Source of the DNA: JBOGZD01 sp050697155
GTDB lineage: Bacteria; Actinomycetota; Thermoleophilia; Solirubrobacterales; 70-9
Direction: 5' to 3'
Length of the DNA: 6,555 bases
Assembly: GCA_050697155.1 (NCBI GenBank)
Contig: JBOGZD010000137.1
Coordinates: 1-6,555, forward strand
A model generated the notes under the pieces. It was not told where the DNA came from, made no database searches, and worked only from the letters and a program-made list of their open reading frames with translations. Of the stretch, positions 1 to 6,221 are shown piece after piece; the first letter of the stretch is position 1; each line of letters begins with the position of its first letter. The translations under genes were made by a program, and so were the position numbers.

Positions 1-2
1 CG

Positions 3-77
3 GTCGAGCGGGAGGTCCGGACCGCTTCCCTACCCAGCCCAACCCGGAAGGAGGTGCGGGAGGCCGTTACGGTGTGA
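3..77 (+). CDS. possible 3' end of a gene entering from the left
   Basis: An open frame runs in from the window edge and ends at TGA 75-77. It would encode a 24-residue charged tail ending in KEVREAVTV. Third codon positions are mostly G or C, as in the real genes here. The last four bases overlap a GTG codon of the next frame as GTGA, a common arrangement of coupled genes. The stretch is too short to assign to a family, and chance is a real alternative in DNA this GC-rich. Confidence 0.22.
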   Translation, partial: VEREVRTASLPSPTRKEVREAVTV

Positions 78-304
78 TCGTCAGGTCAGGACCGTCGGCG
101 AAGTTCAACGACGGCTGGGACATCCTCCGCTTATGGACAAAGCGGGACTGTGAGCCGCAGTCGGTCAGGCGCCTGCAAAGGACGCGCGAGCGTCTCGCCG
201 ACCTGACCGCCGGGACCTGGCGAGAGACCCGGACGTCGTCCCAAACAGGCGTGATGATGTGTCGGCCTGTTACGCCTGCAACGCAGCAAAGACGGAAGCC
301 GTGA
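74..304 (+). CDS. doubtful small ORF, 76 aa
   Basis: A GTG start at 74 overlaps the preceding TGA (GTGA) and has GGGAGG at 58-63, ten bases upstream, as a possible ribosome-binding site. The first 20 or so codons have strong G/C third positions and encode GPSAKFNDGWDIL. That resembles, from memory, tiny actinobacterial proteins with a K-[FY]-x(3)-W-[DE]-x-I-F pattern. After about residue 20 codon use drifts (TTA, TGT, CAA, ACA) and the sequence becomes an Arg/Thr-rich run without recognisable domains. It may be a real short protein whose reading frame was lost after the first 20 codons, or a chance ORF. Function unknown. Confidence 0.2.
   Translation: MIVRSGPSAKFNDGWDILRLWTKRDCEPQSVRRLQRTRERLADLTAGTWRETRTSSQTGVMMCRPVTPATQQRRKP
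181..198. repeat. 18-bp repeat, copy 1 (GCGA-loop hairpin)
   Basis: GACGCGCGAGCGTCTCGC here is identical to 6033-6050 in the same orientation. Its first 14 bases fold perfectly as GACGC-GCGA-GCGTC, a five-pair stem closed by a GNRA-type tetraloop. The flanks of the two copies differ immediately on both sides. Confidence 0.6.
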
Positions 305-333
305 CCTTCCGCCTGTCGCTGCCTTGCGGAAGG
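305..333 (-). terminator. possible terminator hairpin after the methyltransferase
   Basis: CCTTCCGC (305-312) and GCGGAAGG (326-333) form a perfect 8-bp inverted repeat with a 13-nt loop. It begins 11 nt past the methyltransferase stop, where an intrinsic terminator would be expected. No T-run follows on the minus strand, so it is at best a non-canonical terminator. CGGAAG at 293-298 could compete for CTTCCG at 306-311. Confidence 0.35.
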
Positions 334-344
334 CGATCCCGACT

Positions 345-1130
345 TCAGCCCGGCCAGCGCGCAGCAAAGCAGAACTGCGTGACTGAGCCATAGAACTCGC
401 CAGACTCGCCAAGCTCGCGCTGCTCTTGCTCCAAGGCCTTGGCAGCCTCGGGGCCGAACTCCTCCTGCGCGGCGATGAACTCGTAGAGCAACGGCATCCC
501 GATGCAGAGATACGCCTGCGGATCGATCATGTTCGTCGCGAACACGTGGCCCTCCATGGCGACGTCGTCGAAGCCGCTCGAGCGCAGCAGCGCGGTGAGT
601 CGCTGCGGCAAGCTTGGGTGAACCAAGTGCTTGTCAAGTGCCTTCACCGCACGCTCCATTCGCTCGGTGTTCGTGCTGTACCACGAGAGCGTTTCCCAGT
701 CGACGTCCCAGATCACGACGCGGCCCCCGGGACGCAGAACGCGACGGATCTCCATAAGGGCGGCCGCGACGTCCGGCACGTACTCCATGACCTGGACGCT
801 GAGCGCGGCGTCGAAGCTGGCGTCGGCGGCCGGCAGGGAGCTCGCGTCGGCTTTCGCGAACGAGGCGTTCTCGTGCCCCTCGCAGCGCCTCGCCGCCAGT
901 GCGAGCATCGCCTCGGAGGAGTCGATGCCGAACACCGAGCCCTCCGAGCCGACCTCGTCGAGCAGCTCGGAGACGTAGAAACCCGGACCGCAGCCGACAT
1001 CGACGATGCTCTCCCCGGGCTGCGCACCGAGCGCTTCGCGCACCAGCGCCCTGCGCCGCAACACGTCGCGACTCTGGTACATCACCTCGAGCTTCGTTGC
1101 TGTCTCCTGATCGAAGTCCAGCTGGCACAT
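345..1130 (-). CDS. class I SAM-dependent methyltransferase
   Basis: The gene encodes a 261-residue cytosolic enzyme expected to transfer a methyl group from S-adenosylmethionine to a small molecule; the acceptor cannot be read from sequence. It has the Rossmann-type methyltransferase signature: motif I VDVGCGPG at residues 43-50, an acidic ribose-binding Asp in FGIDSS at about 70, KADASSLP near 93-100, the FDAALSVQVMEYVPD stretch near 106-120, and VLRPGGRVVIWDVDWE near 131-146. The C-terminal part (150-261) has no motif I know and probably shapes the acceptor pocket; the ending FYGSVTQFCFAARW resembles other UbiE/Methyltransf_11-type enzymes of actinobacteria. I chose ATG at 1130 because GTGAGG lies six bases upstream. 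A GTG at 1142 would add four residues but has its purine-rich stretch directly abutting the codon. The gene lies 75 bases past the stop of the broken upstream frame and could once have shared its transcript. Confidence 0.93.
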   Translation of the reverse strand: MCQLDFDQETATKLEVMYQSRDVLRRRALVREALGAQPGESIVDVGCGPGFYVSELLDEVGSEGSVFGIDSSEAMLALAARRCEGHENASFAKADASSLPAADASFDAALSVQVMEYVPDVAAALMEIRRVLRPGGRVVIWDVDWETLSWYSTNTERMERAVKALDKHLVHPSLPQRLTALLRSSGFDDVAMEGHVFATNMIDPQAYLCIGMPLLYEFIAAQEEFGPEAAKALEQEQRELGESGEFYGSVTQFCFAARWPG

Positions 1131-1136
1131 CTGTCG

Positions 1137-1142
1137 CCTCAC
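1137..1142 (-). promoter_or_regulatory. ribosome-binding site choosing ATG 1130
   Basis: GTGAGG on the minus strand ends six bases before the ATG at 1130. This favours the ATG over the upstream GTG at 1142-1140, which forms part of this site. Confidence 0.5.
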
Positions 1143-1205
1143 TTCCTACTTCTCAATCCGATAAGTCATCGCTCGCGCCTTTCGCCAGGCACCTCCACGC
1201 CGACC

Positions 1206-1572
1206 CTACTCGGGTGGCCACGTCGTAAACGTCCGCGCGACCTCTGGATGCACCGTCTCGAGCGCGGTGCTGAGCTCGGCGGCGGGCACCCCCCTGTCAA
1301 CGGCCGGGAGCAGATCCCAGAAGCGACGGACGACGTCCTCGCTGCCTTGGTCGCAGATCCGCTTGGCGGCAGCGTGGAGCTGGCACTGATACCAGCCGTA
1401 GTTGACCGGACCCACCTCCACATAGAGGCGCTCGAAGTCCTCGAGCGTGTGATGAGCGAGTCGCTCGTGGCCGGCGGCGGCGACCGCGGCCGGAAACCTC
1501 GAGCTGCGGCTTGAGCGCGGTCAGACGCTCGTGCCAGAAGGCCTTCATCCGCTTGGCATCTTCGGCGTCACC
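1206..1572 (-). pseudogene. frameshifted C-terminal part of an unrecognised protein
   Basis: Two adjacent minus-strand frames read as one protein interrupted by a shift. The upstream piece reads GDAEDAKRMKAFWHERL and continues to KPQLE, ending at 1498. The downstream piece starts about 1496 with FPAAVAAAGHERLAHHTLED and runs through YGWYQCQLHAAAKRICD to a TAG at 1206-1208. Both pieces look like genuine helical protein, while each frame degenerates into Arg-rich sequence beyond the shift. One base (1497) is left over, so one base gained or two lost would explain it. I do not recognise the family. The 5' side runs directly into permease sequence at about 1573, so the N-terminus is missing. A GTG at 1421 could start a 71-residue product but leaves good coding sequence upstream unexplained. 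Could be a decayed gene, or a sequencing error combined with a chimeric junction. Confidence 0.55.
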
Positions 1573-1905
1573 GATCAGGATCTTGCCGATCGTGTCCCAG
1601 TGTGCTCCCCCGGTCTCGGCGCCGATCGCGAACAGGCCGCCGTTGGTCACGTGCGTGGTCGAGACCGGGAGCCCGTAGCGGGATGCGACGGTGACCAGGA
1701 CCGCGGCGCTCAGGTTGGAGACGAGGCCCTGGCCGTGGGTCAGCGAGGTGATCCGGTGCGACATCGTCTCCGCCACCCGGCGGCCGCCGAGCAGTCCGCC
1801 GATCGCGATCGCGACGCCGATCGCCCACATGCTGATGTTCGCCCCCACCGCCCCGGCTCCGATCAATAGCGCGGCGATCTTGGGCGTGTCGTTGAGCCCG
1901 CGCGC
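1573..1905 (-). pseudogene. PiT-family inorganic phosphate permease fragment
   Basis: About 110 residues match the C-terminal half of PiT phosphate/anion permeases (integral membrane, phosphate uptake). Visible are the second family signature GLNDTPKIAALL at the 5' edge, a glycine-rich membrane segment (GVAIAIGGLLGGRRVAETM), THGQGLVSNLSAAVLVTVAS, the LPVSTTHVTNGGLFAIG hallmark and WDTIGKILI. Full-length members are roughly 330-400 residues. Here the entire N-terminal half, with the first signature repeat, is absent, and the last membrane helix normally following W-x-TI-x-x-IL is replaced by unrelated soluble sequence after about 1573. Upstream, the frame reaches a stop near 1939 after non-homologous codons. 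It cannot be functional as it stands. The 5' break abuts the dehydrogenase remnant on the opposite strand. Confidence 0.8.
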
Positions 1906-2195
1906 TCGCCCTGATGAAGCCGGCCGCGTTTCTGGTCAACACCGCGCGCGGCCCCCTGGTCGACGAGGCGGCGCTGGTCGAGGCGCTGTGCGACGGCGCG
2001 ATCGCGGGGGCGGGGCTCGACGTCTACGAACACGAGCCGGAGGTCCACCCCGGCCTGCGGGAGCTCGACAACGTCGTCCTCCTCCCCCACCTCGGCTCGG
2101 CGACGCGAGAGACGCGGACCGAGATGGCGCTGCTGGCGGCGCGGAACGTGATCGCGGTGCTATCGGGGGAGGAGCCGCTGACGCCGGTGGGCTAG
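1902..2195 (+). pseudogene. C-terminal piece of a D-2-hydroxyacid dehydrogenase
   Basis: The 97-codon piece matches the end of NAD(P)-dependent D-isomer 2-hydroxyacid dehydrogenases of the glyoxylate/hydroxypyruvate reductase type, which interconvert 2-oxoacids and D-2-hydroxyacids. It reads ALALMKPAAFLVNTARGPLV, then GAGLDVYEHEP, then VVLLPHLGSATRETR, ending LTPVG. The three expected catalytic residues are present: Arg in NTARG, the second Glu of YEHEP and His of PHLGSAT. Missing are the substrate domain and the nucleotide-binding GxGxxG region, about two thirds of the usual 310-330 residues. An in-frame TGA at 1893-1895 lies just upstream and no ribosome-binding site is seen, so the ATG at 1914 is an internal Met. 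Homology starts within a few bases of where the permease remnant begins on the other strand. The stop codon overlaps that of the carboxypeptidase gene. Confidence 0.85.
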
Positions 2196-5100
2196 CGCCC
2201 GGGGCGCTCGTAGGCGAGCAGGTTCTCGACCAGCTGGTAGCCGGTGTAGGTGAGCGCGTAGGAGGCGAGGCCGAAGGGGTGGTGGTTTCGCTCGGTGGGG
2301 TCGGGGAGGAGGCCGCCGGCGATCCGGACGACGCCGGTGCCGAACCCGACCTCCCCCAGCGACGTGCCTGTGTGGCTGGGGCTGCCCGCGGTCTCCGTCT
2401 CGCGGACCAGGCTCCTGGCGGCGGTCGTCCCGCCGGCGTCCTCCCATGCCCCCTGGGCGACGATCCAGTTCGGGGAGTCGCAGCGGTCCGTATCGCAGTC
2501 GCTGTTCCCGGCGCCGGAGGGGCCGACGTAGTAGCCGAGCGGGACGGGCTCGTACGTCTGGTGGCGGTTCTCGAACTGCTGCCCGTCGACCGTGGCCTCG
2601 CCCTCGGCGGTGCCCTCCTTGTCGACCTCCGCGGCCAGGTGGTGGCGGTCGTAGGTGGGGCCGACGCCGTCGTTGAAGTCCTTCCAGCCGGCGTAGAAGA
2701 CGCCGCCGGTGATCTCCTCGGGCGCTAGGTCGGCGCCGAGGAAGGGAAGCGCGGGGATCGCGCCGTCGGTCAGCACCAGGTTTCCGCCCTCGGCCGCGAA
2801 CCGGGCGAGGCGCGAGACGTAGCGGTCGAACTGCCTCGCCGTGAACTCGCCGGGACCGGCGCCGGGGCTGGGCAGCGCCTCGAAGCGGATCGTCCCCTCG
2901 ACCTCCTGCGGGGCGGCGAGGAAGTTCTCAAGCCGCACCCTCCACGTCCCCGGCTGGGGCTCGAACACGGTGACCTCCTCGCCGGTGTTGACGAACGCGC
3001 ACTCGCAGCCGCGGCTCTCCCACTCGTCGGTCTCGGGGTTGAGGAACTCGACGTGGAGGTCGTAGTCGCTGGGCGCGAACCACGAGGCGGAGACGATCAT
3101 CCGGTCGTTGTCGAACTCGCCTTTGACCTCGAACTCGTGGGCCGGCTCGGTCGGGGCCCCGGGCGCTGGGGCCGCCTCGGGCCCGAAGCTGAAGCTCTCG
3201 CCGTCCTGCGGCGGCCCCGCGGGCTCGGCCTCGCGCCACTCGTCCTCGGGCACGAATCCGGGCATAACGTCGTCGGCGACGACGATCGTGTCGAACTCGC
3301 GCAGCGGCGGCCCGCGCAGCACCCGCCCGACCGGGATCGGCTCGAGCTCCTCGCCCTCGGGGGCGTAGCGGTTGAGGTCGCTGAAGAAGTCCATCCGCGA
3401 GACGTCGTAGGGCCCCTGCTCGGGCTCCGGGTAGGCCTGCTGGCCGCTGAACGAGACCTTGTAGCGGGTCGGCACCAGGCGCCCCGCGGGGCGGATCCGG
3501 TAGGGCCCTGCGGGTGGGCTGTTGAGGTCGATTCGCGCCCCGGCCTGGAGGTAGAGCGGGCTCTGGTTGAAGTAGCGGGCGATCTCGCGGCAGCCGTCGG
3601 AGTCGCCGGGGTCGAGCGGCGGGCCGCAGTAGTCGAGGATCAGGTCGGCGGTCGAGTTGGTGGAGATCCCGCCCAGGTTGCCGAACGTGGCCTCGACGGT
3701 GAGGCCGAGGTTCCGGAAGCCCTCGTCTTCGCCCTTGACGTCGAACCGGAACTCCTCGATCCCGGCGAGCTGGGTGTGCTCGATGCCGTCTTGGGGCGGC
3801 AGCTCAGAGCCCGGGTCATCGGCCTCCCCGCCGGGGTTCTCGATCCGCCGCGGGTCGAAGATGAAGCCCACCTTCCCCGGTGTCGAGAACTCGACCTCCT
3901 GCTCTTCGAGCAGCGAGGCGAGCTGGGAGAAGATCAGCCCCTTGTTGCCGTCGATGTGGAGCTGGGTGAGCCCCGGCTCATACACGTTGTTAGGGGTGAG
4001 GTGGGAGAGCGCCATCTCGTTGTCGATCCCGATCCCCCCGAGCCCGATCGGCGACTCGATCCAGTCGCCCAGGCCTCCGGTGATCTGGTAGTTGATCGTG
4101 TCCCACACCGTCCCCCACTGGTCCGAGCACATCGGGATCGTGCCGCCGAGCTCTGGCACCGGGATCGGCCCGGGGCAGTCCTCGGCGGGGGCGATCAGGG
4201 GGCTCCACGCGAGCCGCGTCTCGGAGTCGCGGAAGGTGCGAATCGCGGTGTCGACCGTGAGCTCGTTCTTTCGCAGGTCGCGCTCCCCGGCGCCCAGCAG
4301 CGTGAACGAGAACGACGGCGCGGTGAGCATCCCGTGGAGGTCGATGCCGCCGGTGAAGCGGCCGGCGTCCGTGCCCTCGCTGACCGCGCTCAGGAACTTC
4401 CCGTAGCCCCGGGTCTCCGGCTCCGAGAACGGGGTGTACTGGGCCTCGGTGTAGCCGACCGTCGGCCAGTCGCGGTTCAGGTCCATGCCGTTGCCGTTGT
4501 AGCGCTGGAAGAACACCCCACCCTCCGACCACTCGCCGCGCCGCCACCCGTCCGGGTTGGCGAGCAGCAGGTAGACGACCGAGCTCTCGACCACCTCGCC
4601 CGCGGTGGGGCCGGAATCGCTGGGCTCGAGGATCGGCTTGGGGAACGGCCCGTCGGTGGCGCAGGCTGGGGCAGCACCGGGATCCTGCTCGCAGGCCGCC
4701 CAGGTGACCAGGTCCTCCGCGGCGCGGATCCCGCCCTCGAGCCCGGCCCGCTCGATGCCGTGGATCGAGAGCGCGTAGGCGAAGTGCTCGCGCGCCGGCT
4801 CGGGGACCGGGGACTGGTCGTCGGTGACCTTGACCACGACCAGGTCGCGCTTCGCGCGGGAGAGGTCCTCGCGGGGAAGGCCCGCCGACTGGAGCTCCTC
4901 GTCGGTGAGCTCGGAGGCCACCTCGCGGAGGTCCTCGCCGCGGAGCAGCTCGATGTAGCGATCGAAGCGCTGCTCGAGGAAGGCGAGCCCGTCGAGGGTG
5001 GCGTTCCACTGCAGGTACTGGACGGCGCACACGTTGCCCTTCGCCCACGGGCTGGTCGTGGGCAGCCCGGCGGTGCAGCCGTGGGGATCGGGGAAGGCCC

Positions 5101-5248
5101 TCCCGTAGGCCTCGTAGGTGGCCTCGTCGGTGGCGACCGGGGTGGCGAGGGCGGGAGCGGCCGAGACCGTGGTCACGATGCCGACGAGCGCCCCGAGCAG
5201 GGAAACCAACGCCATGCGCCCGCGGCGCGCACCAGGTGCCTGCGCCAT
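2192..5248 (-). CDS. secreted M14-family zinc carboxypeptidase, multidomain
   Basis: A 1018-residue exported metallopeptidase expected to remove C-terminal residues from peptides outside the cell. The signal peptide has Arg 8, 9 and 11, a hydrophobic core at 12-29 and a cleavage site near APALA at 31-35. The M14 domain spans about 60-445. Zinc ligands are H163 and E166 (IHGIERAG) and H305 (GIDLHG). Substrate residues lie in NPDGW (231-235) and the NGNGMDLNRD stretch (251-260, with N258 and R259), followed by SEPET (275-279). E411 in GIDNEMAL is the likely catalytic Glu. After a middle beta-rich region (about 490-610), a Rossmann-like GATase1-type fold appears in two halves: FFSDLNRYA through FDTIVVADD (621-660) and RYVSRLARFAAEGGNLVLTD (809-828). 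Between them lie Pro/Glu linkers and a beta-sandwich (about 705-790). The C-terminus has a Cys/Asp cluster (CDTDRCD, 918-924) and no membrane anchor or sorting signal. The start is fixed by AGGAG six bases upstream. Specificity is unknown. Confidence 0.93.
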   Translation of the reverse strand: MAQAPGARRGRMALVSLLGALVGIVTTVSAAPALATPVATDEATYEAYGRAFPDPHGCTAGLPTTSPWAKGNVCAVQYLQWNATLDGLAFLEQRFDRYIELLRGEDLREVASELTDEELQSAGLPREDLSRAKRDLVVVKVTDDQSPVPEPAREHFAYALSIHGIERAGLEGGIRAAEDLVTWAACEQDPGAAPACATDGPFPKPILEPSDSGPTAGEVVESSVVYLLLANPDGWRRGEWSEGGVFFQRYNGNGMDLNRDWPTVGYTEAQYTPFSEPETRGYGKFLSAVSEGTDAGRFTGGIDLHGMLTAPSFSFTLLGAGERDLRKNELTVDTAIRTFRDSETRLAWSPLIAPAEDCPGPIPVPELGGTIPMCSDQWGTVWDTINYQITGGLGDWIESPIGLGGIGIDNEMALSHLTPNNVYEPGLTQLHIDGNKGLIFSQLASLLEEQEVEFSTPGKVGFIFDPRRIENPGGEADDPGSELPPQDGIEHTQLAGIEEFRFDVKGEDEGFRNLGLTVEATFGNLGGISTNSTADLILDYCGPPLDPGDSDGCREIARYFNQSPLYLQAGARIDLNSPPAGPYRIRPAGRLVPTRYKVSFSGQQAYPEPEQGPYDVSRMDFFSDLNRYAPEGEELEPIPVGRVLRGPPLREFDTIVVADDVMPGFVPEDEWREAEPAGPPQDGESFSFGPEAAPAPGAPTEPAHEFEVKGEFDNDRMIVSASWFAPSDYDLHVEFLNPETDEWESRGCECAFVNTGEEVTVFEPQPGTWRVRLENFLAAPQEVEGTIRFEALPSPGAGPGEFTARQFDRYVSRLARFAAEGGNLVLTDGAIPALPFLGADLAPEEITGGVFYAGWKDFNDGVGPTYDRHHLAAEVDKEGTAEGEATVDGQQFENRHQTYEPVPLGYYVGPSGAGNSDCDTDRCDSPNWIVAQGAWEDAGGTTAARSLVRETETAGSPSHTGTSLGEVGFGTGVVRIAGGLLPDPTERNHHPFGLASYALTYTGYQLVENLLAYERPGR

Positions 5249-5254
5249 TCTCTT

Positions 5255-5259
5255 CTCCT
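5255..5259 (-). promoter_or_regulatory. ribosome-binding site of the carboxypeptidase
   Basis: AGGAG on the minus strand with a six-base spacer to the ATG at 5248-5246. It is the strongest Shine-Dalgarno match in the window and secures this start. Confidence 0.75.
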
Positions 5260-5295
5260 AACCCTCAGCGCAAAAACTGGATGCGACCCGCGATC

Positions 5296-5323
5296 TTGAT
5301 ACCCGGAAGCGGGGCTCGCTCAA
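5296..5323 (-). promoter_or_regulatory. candidate promoter of the carboxypeptidase
   Basis: On the minus strand TTGAGC (5323-5318) and TATCAA (5301-5296) are separated by 16 bases, each matching four of six consensus positions of a housekeeping promoter. Transcription would begin near 5289, giving a leader of about 40 bases that includes the ribosome-binding site. This is a motif match only. Confidence 0.3.
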
Positions 5324-5344
5324 ACCTCGCCGCGGGCGGATCCA

Positions 5345-5370
5345 GGGGCGACGGCCTCGCGGATCGCCCC
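5345..5370. repeat. 7-bp inverted repeat upstream of the carboxypeptidase
   Basis: GGGGCGA (5345-5351) and TCGCCCC (5364-5370) form a perfect 7-bp stem with a 12-nt loop. It lies between the sialidase-like fragment and the candidate carboxypeptidase promoter. It could end transcription from the right, but no T-run follows on either strand. Confidence 0.35.
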
Positions 5371-5477
5371 CGCCGAGCGGCGGACATCGTCGGGCGTGGT
5401 ACTCCAGTTCGCAGCGGCCTTCGAACACGCGCGCCGGAAGATTGAGCGCTGCCTTCGGTGCAGGGACGGAACTTCAG

Positions 5478-5494
5478 TGTCCCGAACGGTGACA
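5478..5494. promoter_or_regulatory. imperfect dyad, possible operator or element end
   Basis: TGTCCCGAACGGTGACA has matching outer arms TGTC/GACA and one further C-G pair around an AT-containing centre. It lies in the 292-base gap between the sialidase-like fragment and the carboxypeptidase gene. That gap holds no gene I can support. No binding protein is encoded nearby. Confidence 0.2.
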
Positions 5495-5540
5495 GACGTC
5501 GCCGCCCGGGGCGAGCGTCCGTGGAGCGGCGATGCCGCGA

Positions 5541-5891
5541 TCAGGCGCCCGGCTTGCCCTTCCCGATCGGCGGCCCGCGGAAGAAGCTCAGTCCCTCCGT
5601 CTGTCGGAAGAAGGCTGGAAGGGCGACGGCCCCTCCCTGGCGGGTGTCGGAGCAGGCCGCGACCGGCCGGCCGGTGGTGTCGACGTCGATCGTGAAGTAG
5701 TCGCCGAGGCGGCGATCGACCCCCTGCGCCTGGCAGATCGTGCCGCCCATGCACACCGTGCCGACGTGGAACGGCTCGGGGGTCGCCTTGGTGACCCTGA
5801 AGCCCGCCGAGCTCGACTCGCGGCACCCCAGGCCGGTCAGCGTCTGAGCGACGTACACGTTCCACGGGTCGTCGTCGCCAGCCTGCTCGCC
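5541..5891 (-). pseudogene. C-terminal piece of a sialidase/BNR-like secreted protein
   Basis: The 116-codon frame reads GDDDPWNVYVAQTLTGLG, then PEPFHVGTVCMGGTICQ, DRRLGDYFTIDVDTTGRPVA, SDTRQGGAVALPAFFRQ and a Lys/Gly-rich end before the TGA at 5541-5543. From memory this pattern matches the C-terminus of exo-alpha-sialidase/BNR-repeat proteins annotated in actinobacteria, which are exported beta-propellers of several hundred residues. The paired Cys in VCMGGTIC is typical of exported proteins. Here an in-frame TGA at 5892-5894 sits directly before the homologous stretch, so the bulk of the propeller and any signal peptide are missing. A GTG at 5858 is an internal Val in this reading and has no convincing ribosome-binding site. 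It lies 292 bases upstream of the carboxypeptidase on the same strand. Whether catalytic sialidase residues ever existed cannot be judged from this piece. Confidence 0.7.
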
Positions 5892-5979
5892 TCACGGGGG
5901 CGCGCATCAAAAGCAGCGGGGCAGGAATCAGCCCCGGAACGTGCGCTTTAGCTCGAGGTCACCCGCGCCCGATCGAAGT

Positions 5980-6004
5980 GTTGCAAGGGAGGTTGCAGCG
6001 CAAC
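5980..6004. repeat. GTTGCA direct repeat ending in a hairpin
   Basis: GTTGCA occurs at 5980-5985 and 5992-5997, in step with one helical turn plus. The second copy is also one arm of a GTTGC-AGC-GCAAC hairpin (5992-6004). This spacing is compatible with a dimeric repressor site, but no regulator gene is present in the window. Confidence 0.35.
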
Positions 6005-6032
6005 GAGAGGGTTGACTTTCATCCCTAGAGAC

Positions 6033-6050
6033 GACGCGCGAGCGTCTCGC
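6033..6050. repeat. 18-bp repeat, copy 2 (GCGA-loop hairpin)
   Basis: Identical to 181-198 in the same orientation. In this copy the upstream GAGA (6028-6031) allows an alternative GAGACG/CGTCTC stem with a 9-nt loop, which copy 1 cannot form. Confidence 0.6.
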
Positions 6051-6221
6051 GGCACCGTTGGCCGAGTCTCCTTTACTGACCTGGTCCTCGTCCGGTGCGG
6101 GCGTCTTGGTGGCCGTCGCGATAGGCCCGCTTTCCCCCAGAGGGGAATCCCGGCGGCTGGCCGACCCGGGGTTGCAACCGGTGTATCGGATCCCGAGCGT
6201 TGCGGACCGCCCCCGACCAGT

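Noticed and set aside
426..1514. 362-codon plus-strand frame across the methyltransferase and broken genes
   Set aside because: It spans three unrelated minus-strand coding pieces and has no recognisable domain. It is a GC-driven antisense frame.
1691..2728. 345-codon plus-strand frame across the permease, dehydrogenase and carboxypeptidase ends
   Set aside because: It overlaps the true dehydrogenase frame in a different register and is Arg/Gly/Ala-rich without motifs.
3053..5299. 748-codon open frame on the plus strand opposite the carboxypeptidase
   Set aside because: It is an antisense shadow caused by G/C-rich third positions. It is low-complexity in Gly, Val, Arg, Leu and Glu, and has no motif, while the minus strand shows zinc-binding and signal-peptide features.
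5478..5494. The TGTCCCGAACGGTGACA dyad as an insertion sequence terminal repeat
   Set aside because: It vaguely recalled transposon ends, but there is no partner inverted repeat, target duplication or transposase in the window. I cannot confirm the resemblance.
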